Source: SLNP01 sp964568875
Lineage (GTDB): Bacteria; Bacteroidota; Bacteroidia; Bacteroidales; VadinHA17
Direction: 5' to 3'
Assembly: GCA_964568875.1 (NCBI GenBank)
Contig: CAZMSH010000021.1
Location: 1-64,000, forward strand
Length of the DNA: 64,000 nt
In this document: one piece after another, positions 25,476 to 32,748 of the stretch
How the letters are laid out: every line of letters begins with the position of its first letter
Position numbering within the stretch: position 1 is the stretch's first letter
Made by a program: the position numbers and the translations under genes
Notes under the pieces: model-generated
Database searches by the model: none
The model's input: only the letters and a program-made list of their open reading frames with translations
What the model was told of the DNA's origin: nothing

Positions 25476-28400
25476 ATGAACGAAATAAAGATTACACTAA
25501 ACGGGAAAGAGGTAACAGCAATCAAAGGAGAGAAGATACTTGCTGTTGCTGAAAGAAACGGAATTAACATACCGACCCTTTGTAATGATAAGCGACTTGA
25601 GCCTTACAGCTCATGTTTCGTATGTGTTGTGGAAGTTGATGGTGTCAGAAGCCTTCAGCCCTCCTGCTCAACACCGGTTAATGAAGGTATGGTAATTGCT
25701 ACCGACAATAACAGGATCAGGCAGGCCAGAAAGACAGCCCTTGATCTGCTCCTTAGTAACCATTATGCCGATTGTGTCGGACCCTGTAAGCAGACCTGCC
25801 CTGCCGGGGTGGATGTACAGGGCTATATCTCTCTTATTGAGAAGGGTAAATACCGTGAGGCAGTGGCTCTTATCAAAGAGGCCAATCCACTTCCTGCCAT
25901 ATGCGGAAGGGTATGTGTCAGGCCTTGTGAGGTAGCCTGCCGGCGAAATCTGCTTGACGAAGGGAGCGGTGTAGGTGTTGATTACATGAAGAGGTTTGCT
26001 GCAGACCGTGATCTGGAAGATGTTGAAAGGTTTATGCCTGATAAAGAACCTCCTACAGGAAAGAAGGTAGCTGTGATAGGTGCCGGCCCTGGTGGTTTGT
26101 CAGCGGCTTACTGGCTGCAGCAAAAGGGCCATCAGTGTGATATTTACGAAGCTGCGCCAAAGGCAGGAGGATGGCTGAGATATGGTATTCCTGAATACAG
26201 ACTTCCTAATGATGTTCTCGACAAGGAGATTGAAGGTATTACCGGCCTGGGTGTAAATATATTCTGCAATCAGAAGCTTGGCGACAACCTTAAATTTGCT
26301 GATCTGAACAGGGATTATGATGCTTTCATACTGGCACCCGGGTCGCAAAAGGGAACAAGGCTCGGATGTGAGGGCGACGAGGCTGAAAACGTTTTCCCGG
26401 GTATTGATTTTCTCAAGCAGATGGAGCTTACCGGCAAAAGGCCTGACTTTACCGGCAAGACGGTGGCTGTTGTCGGCGGTGGTAATACGGCTATGGATTG
26501 CTGCCGTACAAGCATCAGGTGCGGAGCCGAAAAGGTATATGTTGTTTATCGGCGCACAGAGAAGGAGATGCCTGCCAATCCCATTGAGATACATGAGTCA
26601 AAGCTTGAAGGAGTTGAATATATGTTCCTTACCAATCCGGTCAGGGTAAACAAGGATGAGGCCGGCAGAGTGAAGAGTATGACCCTGATACGAATGGAAC
26701 TTGGAGAACCCGACTCATCAGGAAGACGAAGGCCGGTAGAAAAACCGGGTTCAGAGTTTGAAATGGAAGTTGATTATATACTGGCTGCGATAGGACAGAA
26801 GACTGAGCTGAGCTTCCTTGAGGATGTAAATAGCGGAACTACAAAGGGTGTTTTGAAAGCCAACAAATGGGGTGATATTGACGCAGATCCTGACACTCTG
26901 CGTACCGGTGTCGAAAATATATTTGCAGCGGGAGACAGTGTGACAGGACCGGCTACCATAATTGAGGCGGTAGCTCAGGCACAGACAGCTGTGCATAGCT
27001 GTCATAACTACCTGATGGGCATTGATGTAGTGCCACCATCAAGAGTATTTTACAGCAGGAAGGATAATTTCAAAGAGCAGGTAGCAACCGAATATGCAGG
27101 TTTGTTTGTGCCTCAGAAAAGGCAGGAGATGCCTGTACTTGACCCGAAGGCAAGAATGAATTTTGCAGAAGTCGAACTGGGCTACACCGATGAGAATATT
27201 GTAAGGAAGGAGGCCAACAGATGCCTGGAGTGCGGATGTACTGCATTTTTCGATTGCGATCTGCAGAGATATGCAACAGAATACCGGGCTGACCAGAAGA
27301 GGTTTGCAGGTGAATTTAATGCGTTCGATGTCGATTTCTCGCATCCGTTTATAGAATTTGACCGCAACAAATGTATCCTGTGCGGCAAATGTATTCGTAT
27401 TTGCCGTGAATATGTCGGAGCTAATGCACTCGGACTGGTTAACAGGGGTTTTGTTACCTATGTGAGTCCTGATATGGATGGCTCATTGCGCGACACAAAA
27501 TGTGAGACATGCGGAATGTGCATATCAGTATGCCCCACAGGAGCCCTGATGGAGAATTACAAGTTCAAGCCTGGTCCGATAGAGGCTACTCCTGTCAGAA
27601 CTGTTGATTTCTTTGGTTCAGAAGGTGTTACATACGATCTCTACAACAGGTCCGGCTTCTTCATGGGAGCTGACGGAGCTCCCGGCGTTGTGAATCCTGA
27701 CGGCAGCATAGGCAGACAACAGAGATTCGGATACAACGTACTGAACAGACTGGAAAGGATTAAGACTCCATTGATGAAGAAAGATGGAGAGTTCGTTGAG
27801 GTCACCTATGAGGAGGCTTTCAGGGTAATATCTGAAAAGATCAGAGCATCTGAAGCAGACAGGAATATATTCATGGCCGGAGCGAGGTTGTCAAATGAGG
27901 AGATGTACATGATTCAGAAACTGGCAAGGGCCGGAGTGAAGACAAACAATATCTCTTCGTTTCACTATATGGGCAGGTGTCATGGCTACCTAAACTCCTC
28001 GGATGATAATGTTCCGTTCGGTGAACTCGAAGATGCAACGGCCTTCTTTGTGGTTGGGGCAGAGTTAACCGAAGACAACCAGTATACCGGATTTATTGTC
28101 AACAATATCCGGTACAGAAAGGGTACTCCTGTGAAGGTCATTACTACAAAAGAGGAGAGCAGCATGACTCACAAGGCTGACGAAGTTGCCAAAGTGAGAT
28201 CATACTATAGCTTCATAAAGGCGGTAAACAGTCTTATCGTACAGCAAACCCTTTACAACAAAATGTATATTGACGATCATTGTGAAGGTTTTGATGATTA
28301 TGTTGCAGAAATAAGCAGCCTGAACATTGAAGAACAGGCTAAAGAGGCCGGTGTTCCGGTTGATGTTGTGGAGCGATTTGCCAGGCAGTTTACCTCGAAT

Positions 28401-29165
28401 CATAATCCGGTTCTTATCTTCAGTGAAAAGGAGGTTTGTCCTGATACCGCACAGGAGATAAGAAATCTGGCTATGCTTTCAGGAATCCTGGGTAAGCGTT
28501 CGGCGGGCTTGCTTTGCCTGAAGGAGAAAAACAACAGTCAGGGTCTTATTGATGCAGGAATTTCGGCGGGACGTCTGCCTGGCGGACTGGAGATTACGGG
28601 CAGGGACTCACTTGCTGTTGCGGAGAAAAAATGGGGCATTTCAGGATTATCAGAAAGGACAGGGTCGGTAAAGAGCCTGCTGATGGAGGGCAAGTTCGAC
28701 AACCTGTTTATTTTCGGTGAGGATCCGGTAGGGTGTGCCGTTGACCGGGAAACTGTTGCTGATGCTATTTCGGGTGCCGGTTTCACAGTGGTACAGGATT
28801 ATACACTGACTGAGACAGCCTTACTTGCAGATCTGGTACTCCCTGCGACATATCCGTTTGAGACTGGTGGAAGCTTTACCAATACACAGAGGGTTCTCCA
28901 GAGATTCGGCAAGGAGACTGAGTCGCCGGTCGGGATGAGCAACCTCAGGCAGATTGCTGAAATTGCATCAGCGTTGGGGATGGAGGCTTCTGCGGATCCT
29001 GATGTTATACTTGATGAGATGTTTGGGTTCCTGACAAAAGATAAGAACGAGCGCGCATTTGTCATTACAGAAGGAAGAAACAGGCAGGCAATGTTTTTAC
29101 ATGGTGCTGATTCACTGGTGAAACTCTTTGACGAGTATTTCGGGGGGGAGTTTGACAACAATTGA
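25476..29165 (+). CDS. 1229-residue fusion: NuoG-like ferredoxin, GltD-like NAD(P)H:FAD module, 2[4Fe-4S], degenerate molybdopterin-oxidoreductase-like domain
   Basis: Domains in order: [2Fe-2S] with C36, C47, C50, C64; an H96/C100/C104/C108 cluster region that merges into a GltD-type cysteine helical domain (CGRVCVRPCEVACRR); FAD site G202-x-G204-x2-G207; a second nucleotide site (VVGGGNTAMD, residues 332-341) for NAD(P)H; two [4Fe-4S] sites (C633/636/639/643 and C676/679/682/686); then about 485 residues resembling FdhA/NuoG. That last part lacks the leading [4Fe-4S] motif and the C-terminal cofactor-binding domain, and has C835-H836 near the position of the FdhA catalytic Sec/Cys. The operon suggests electron transfer among NADH, NADPH and ferredoxin. 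Formate dehydrogenase activity is unlikely but not excluded. Confidence 0.88.
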   Translation: MNEIKITLNGKEVTAIKGEKILAVAERNGINIPTLCNDKRLEPYSSCFVCVVEVDGVRSLQPSCSTPVNEGMVIATDNNRIRQARKTALDLLLSNHYADCVGPCKQTCPAGVDVQGYISLIEKGKYREAVALIKEANPLPAICGRVCVRPCEVACRRNLLDEGSGVGVDYMKRFAADRDLEDVERFMPDKEPPTGKKVAVIGAGPGGLSAAYWLQQKGHQCDIYEAAPKAGGWLRYGIPEYRLPNDVLDKEIEGITGLGVNIFCNQKLGDNLKFADLNRDYDAFILAPGSQKGTRLGCEGDEAENVFPGIDFLKQMELTGKRPDFTGKTVAVVGGGNTAMDCCRTSIRCGAEKVYVVYRRTEKEMPANPIEIHESKLEGVEYMFLTNPVRVNKDEAGRVKSMTLIRMELGEPDSSGRRRPVEKPGSEFEMEVDYILAAIGQKTELSFLEDVNSGTTKGVLKANKWGDIDADPDTLRTGVENIFAAGDSVTGPATIIEAVAQAQTAVHSCHNYLMGIDVVPPSRVFYSRKDNFKEQVATEYAGLFVPQKRQEMPVLDPKARMNFAEVELGYTDENIVRKEANRCLECGCTAFFDCDLQRYATEYRADQKRFAGEFNAFDVDFSHPFIEFDRNKCILCGKCIRICREYVGANALGLVNRGFVTYVSPDMDGSLRDTKCETCGMCISVCPTGALMENYKFKPGPIEATPVRTVDFFGSEGVTYDLYNRSGFFMGADGAPGVVNPDGSIGRQQRFGYNVLNRLERIKTPLMKKDGEFVEVTYEEAFRVISEKIRASEADRNIFMAGARLSNEEMYMIQKLARAGVKTNNISSFHYMGRCHGYLNSSDDNVPFGELEDATAFFVVGAELTEDNQYTGFIVNNIRYRKGTPVKVITTKEESSMTHKADEVAKVRSYYSFIKAVNSLIVQQTLYNKMYIDDHCEGFDDYVAEISSLNIEEQAKEAGVPVDVVERFARQFTSNHNPVLIFSEKEVCPDTAQEIRNLAMLSGILGKRSAGLLCLKEKNNSQGLIDAGISAGRLPGGLEITGRDSLAVAEKKWGISGLSERTGSVKSLLMEGKFDNLFIFGEDPVGCAVDRETVADAISGAGFTVVQDYTLTETALLADLVLPATYPFETGGSFTNTQRVLQRFGKETESPVGMSNLRQIAEIASALGMEASADPDVILDEMFGFLTKDKNERAFVITEGRNRQAMFLHGADSLVKLFDEYFGGEFDNN

Positions 29166-29256
29166 TACCCGGCTATAATTAATACAGGCAGTAGCCGTTA
29201 TTTAACCGCATCAAATATGATTTGCCGCCATGTAAATAGCGGAATGAAAATTGTTG

Positions 29257-29264
29257 TACTTTTG
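29257..29264 (+). promoter_or_regulatory. -7 box (TACTTTTG) of the LysM-protein gene
   Basis: TACTTTTG is one of the commonest forms of TAnnTTTG; it lies 26 bases before the ATG at 29290. No good -33 TTTG is present at the usual distance. Confidence 0.5.
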
Positions 29265-29289
29265 CACTGAATTTCAAAGTCAGACACAA

Positions 29290-31236
29290 ATGGGGCTCAA
29301 TAGCAGCAGGATTTTGGGGAGTTTTTTAATTCTGTTTTTTCTAATTGCGACAGCAGAGGTAATTACAGCACAGGTGCCGGTTACAAAGTCATCTGAAAAG
29401 GTTGTAATAAAGGGACAGAACTACTTTATTCATATTGTGGAGAAGGGTCAGACCTCGTTCTCAATTGCCAGGGCCTATGCGGTGACTGTTGAGATGCTTC
29501 ATTCTGAAAACCCTGATGCACTTTACGGTTTAAAGGAGGGGCAGGTTCTGAGGATCCCCGTGGTTGAAGTTACCGGGCAGCCCGAGCGGGAGAAGGACCA
29601 TGAGAGGTTCATTTATCATACGATGGCACCCGGTGAGACGATATTTGCTCTTTCCCGACGGTATGACGTTTCACAGAGTGTGATAATAGAGTCAAATCCG
29701 GGGCTGGATCCTGCAGATATACCCATAGGTACCGAAGTGGCTATTCCGAGGAAGGATTTTAAAGTACAAACAGTTTCCATAGCGCCGCAACGGGAGGAGT
29801 TTACATCCTACACTGTGAGACCCGGCGAGACTATGGCTTCAATTGCGAGGAGATATGGCATATCGACGAGAGAGTTAAGGAGGGTGAATGGAGGGATGAT
29901 ATTCGTCAGGGCCGGCGATTCCATCAGGATTCCGGGCAGGCATGAGATAGCGGATGAGACCGGACAGCAGGTCCAGTTGGCAGATTCACTTGCGATTGTA
30001 GCTGAATATGATACACTTGATTATCCGGTGCGCCTGGTTGATTATACTGATATATCGACTCTTCGCGGCAGTGTTGATATTGCCGTAATGTTGCCATTGT
30101 TCCTTCCCGAGAATGCCGTTCGGGTGGAGGTTGACACCACGTTGCCACAGTCGAAGCGCATCAGACAAAGGCCGTTTAACTGGATATACCCGGCTTCGGT
30201 CGTCTTTCTTGAGATGTATGAAGGGATACTGATTGCTGCCAACGATATGAGAGATGCGGGCATGGATGTGCGAATTCACACTTTTGATACGAGAGCAGAC
30301 AGAATTGATGTGGAGAGGATAATTAATTCCGGTTTGTTGAGGGATATGGATCTTATAATCGGACCGGTTTATTCCTATAATCTTGAGATGGTGGTGAGTT
30401 ATGCCGAGAGATACAACACCCCTGTGGTGTCACCGGTTCCGCTCCAGAGCAATGATATCTTAAGGGGCTACCCTAATGTTTTCCTTACCAATCCATCAAT
30501 GGCAACAATTCAGGAGAACCTGTCAAGAACCATAGCCAGGCATTATCAGGATAATCTTGTATTTGTTTATTCAGACACCTCATCATTAAATAATGAGAGC
30601 TTTGACTTCAGGAATATGATAATGCGCGAGCTGTCGCTGAGAATGCCCCCTGAGGAGATCAATTTCAAACAGGTTCTTTACAAGAGCCGTTCAGTGGCAC
30701 CAGGAGATACCCTGAACAGACTGTCTCACACTCTTAACGGCAACTCAACGAATGTAGTTATACTGGGAACCGAAAATGAGTCGGCGCTGAGTGAAACATT
30801 GATGAAGATACACGGGTTGCTTCGGTATAACAATATTGTCGTTTACGCTTATCCTTCAATAAGAAACCTGGAAGAGAATATAGATCTTAAATATCTGTTT
30901 GACCTCGGGATAAATTTTTATTCTCCCTTTTATGTAGATTACACCAAACCAGATGTTCTGAGGTTTCTTAAGCAGTACCGGGAAACATTCCGGGCTGAAC
31001 CTGCTGAAACCAGTTTTGCATGGCTGGGCTACGACATAACCTCCTATTTTGTCAGCGGCTTTGCCCTGCACGGCAGGAGGTTCATGAATAATCCGGGTAT
31101 TCATAATCCAAGGCTGCTTCATTCTAGGTTTGACTTCAGAAGAGACAGGTCTGAAGACGGCTTTGAGAACTGGGGTTTGTACCGCATGAAATATACCGGA
31201 GACATGGACCTTGTCGTCGTTGACGAGATGAGGTGA
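29290..31236 (+). CDS. LysM protein fused to periplasmic-binding (type 1) domain
   Basis: About 648 residues from the ATG at 29290; the upstream frame has no better start and the -7 box falls within it. A signal peptide (GSFLILFFLIATAEVITAQ) is followed by three LysM repeats within about residues 40-220 (VEKGQTSFSIARAY, MAPGETIFALSRRY, VRPGETMASIARRY). From about 265 onward is a type 1 periplasmic-binding fold resembling leucine/branched-chain receptor domains (DIAVMLPLFLP, EMYEGILIAANDMRDAGMDV, LIIGPVYSYNLEM, TPVVSPVPL). LysM would hold the protein on peptidoglycan while the C-terminal part binds an unknown ligand. It precedes an ECF sigma operon by about 50 bases. Confidence 0.85.
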   Translation: MGLNSSRILGSFLILFFLIATAEVITAQVPVTKSSEKVVIKGQNYFIHIVEKGQTSFSIARAYAVTVEMLHSENPDALYGLKEGQVLRIPVVEVTGQPEREKDHERFIYHTMAPGETIFALSRRYDVSQSVIIESNPGLDPADIPIGTEVAIPRKDFKVQTVSIAPQREEFTSYTVRPGETMASIARRYGISTRELRRVNGGMIFVRAGDSIRIPGRHEIADETGQQVQLADSLAIVAEYDTLDYPVRLVDYTDISTLRGSVDIAVMLPLFLPENAVRVEVDTTLPQSKRIRQRPFNWIYPASVVFLEMYEGILIAANDMRDAGMDVRIHTFDTRADRIDVERIINSGLLRDMDLIIGPVYSYNLEMVVSYAERYNTPVVSPVPLQSNDILRGYPNVFLTNPSMATIQENLSRTIARHYQDNLVFVYSDTSSLNNESFDFRNMIMRELSLRMPPEEINFKQVLYKSRSVAPGDTLNRLSHTLNGNSTNVVILGTENESALSETLMKIHGLLRYNNIVVYAYPSIRNLEENIDLKYLFDLGINFYSPFYVDYTKPDVLRFLKQYRETFRAEPAETSFAWLGYDITSYFVSGFALHGRRFMNNPGIHNPRLLHSRFDFRRDRSEDGFENWGLYRMKYTGDMDLVVVDEMR

Positions 31237-31289
31237 ACTCATGGGGCGGCTATGGAATAAATCAGATTAACCAATTGTCTAACACACAT

Positions 31290-31850
31290 ATGGCTTCTGT
31301 CATTTACAGGGAATCGGATGATGAAACACTCATAAAAGCTTCTTTGTCAGGTGACAGGCTGGCGTTCACTGAAATTGTTAACCGGTACAGTAATATGGTG
31401 GCACGTACCGTAAAAGGTATGATTGGAGACAGTATGGTTGCGGAAGATGTGGGGCAGGAGGTTTTTATCAAGCTTTTTTCTTCATTGAAACATTTCCGGG
31501 GTGAATCAAAATTATCAACTTATATACACCGGATCGCCGTTAACCTTACGCTTAATGAGATAAAGAAGACAAAGCGTATCAGTCAGCCATCATTATCTGA
31601 TGAGAGGGATAGCCTGAGACAAATGCAGGTTTCAGGTGATGACCAGATAGAAAGAAATGAGACCAAAGAACTGGTGGAAAAGGCTTTACAGATGCTGGAA
31701 CCAAAATACAGATCGGTAATTGTCATGAGGATGCTCCATGGCTATGATACCAGGGAGACTGCAGAGGCTCTTGGCCTGCCAACAGGAACAGTGCTGTCAA
31801 GATTATCAAGGGCACAGGAACAGATGAGAAATATTTTAAAAAAACTATAA
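31290..31850 (+). CDS. ECF-family RNA polymerase sigma factor
   Basis: About 186 residues from the ATG at 31290; an in-frame GTG at 31233 overlaps the previous stop and is less likely. Region 2 is seen in AFTEIVNRYSNMVARTVKGM and DVGQEVFIKLFSSLKHFRG, region 4 in LEPKYRSVIVMRMLHGYDTRETAEALGLPTGTVLSRLSRAQ. These identify a group 4 (SigE-like) sigma-70 factor. The next two genes, a single-pass membrane protein and a Spy/CpxP-like protein, are spaced by 7 and 8 bases, giving a likely sigma/anti-sigma/effector operon that answers envelope stress. Confidence 0.93.
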   Translation: MASVIYRESDDETLIKASLSGDRLAFTEIVNRYSNMVARTVKGMIGDSMVAEDVGQEVFIKLFSSLKHFRGESKLSTYIHRIAVNLTLNEIKKTKRISQPSLSDERDSLRQMQVSGDDQIERNETKELVEKALQMLEPKYRSVIVMRMLHGYDTRETAEALGLPTGTVLSRLSRAQEQMRNILKKL

Positions 31851-31857
31851 TTGTACA

Positions 31858-32211
31858 ATGAAGCCTGCAGAATTACTTAAACTTATTGAATCAGGCCTCC
31901 GTCCGGAGGGTCGGGCAGACCTGCTGTCTGTCCGGATGAGATCGGAGGGAGTAGATTATGCCTTCAGTAAGGGGTTTACTGACAAGGTTATCAGTAGAAT
32001 TTCAGAAGGTGTTGTGGTAGTAAATCGCCAGCTTGATTTTGCAAGGTCACTCAACTCAATCTTCTACAGGGTGGCTTTTGCCGGAGTCGCAGCAATAATT
32101 ATTCTGCTTATTTCAATATTTATCTCAGAGGGCTCACTATCATTGAATTCCCTCGTTGGAATAAGCCATGATCTTGATGAAGGTCTGATAGGATTACTGA
32201 CAGTTAACTAG
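31858..32211 (+). CDS. Putative anti-sigma factor, single-pass membrane protein
   Basis: A 117-residue protein with an N-terminal cytoplasmic part, one membrane helix at about 70-90 (VAFAGVAAIIILLISIFI) and a short outer tail. No zinc-binding ZAS motif (HxxxCxxC) is seen, so the call rests on topology and position directly after the sigma-factor gene. I do not recognise the sequence family. Confidence 0.55.
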   Translation: MKPAELLKLIESGLRPEGRADLLSVRMRSEGVDYAFSKGFTDKVISRISEGVVVVNRQLDFARSLNSIFYRVAFAGVAAIIILLISIFISEGSLSLNSLVGISHDLDEGLIGLLTVN

Positions 32212-32219
32212 TTGGAGAG

Positions 32220-32732
32220 ATGAAAGCAAGATCGGTTATAATAATTATTGCAACATTGCTGTTGGGTTTTGTGATGGGTATGCTGACCTCAGCACAGATA
32301 CGATATCATAAACTCAAGCCTGTAAGACTGTTTTTTTCTGAAGATCGCTTCAGGGAAGCCATATATAATACAATCAACCCTGATGAAAACCAGAAGGAGA
32401 AACTTGAGGTTGTCATAAAGAAGTACGCAAGGCTTAGCAGGGATATTCAGCTTAACTACCGTAAAGAGCTTGAGGATTTTTCTTCTGATCTCTGGAAGGA
32501 GATGCAGCCGCTTCTTACCCCTGAGCAGAGGGATAAATTCGAGGAGATGGAGCGAAGGAGACAGGATTTCTCAAAGCAGTGGAGAGGTCGTCCGCCAGGT
32601 GATTCAGTAAGGAAAGGTGACGATCAGCACCGGAGAATGAAATCTCCCGGAGATTCTTTACAGTTGCAGCAGCATAGAGACTCTCTAAGGATGAAAACTT
32701 CTGACAAGTCCTCTTATTCAAGAGGTGGATGA
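32220..32732 (+). CDS. Spy/CpxP-like periplasmic protein
   Basis: A 170-residue exported or membrane-anchored helical protein. An N-terminal hydrophobic segment (SVIIIIATLLLGFVMGMLTS) is followed by helices with a PLLTPEQRDKFEEMERRR pattern, related to the LTxxQ repeats of Spy/CpxP and metal-resistance (CnrR/ZraP-like) proteins. The last 50 residues are charged and low complexity with repeated PGDS. Its place behind sigma and putative anti-sigma genes suggests an envelope-stress sensor or chaperone. Function is inferred only. Confidence 0.65.
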   Translation: MKARSVIIIIATLLLGFVMGMLTSAQIRYHKLKPVRLFFSEDRFREAIYNTINPDENQKEKLEVVIKKYARLSRDIQLNYRKELEDFSSDLWKEMQPLLTPEQRDKFEEMERRRQDFSKQWRGRPPGDSVRKGDDQHRRMKSPGDSLQLQQHRDSLRMKTSDKSSYSRGG

Positions 32733-32748
32733 GTTGGTTCTTCACCGT

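Noticed and set aside
27970..27990. Selenocysteine or formate dehydrogenase active site in the giant fusion protein
   Set aside because: The codon is TGT (Cys), not TGA, and the neighbouring cofactor-binding parts are missing.
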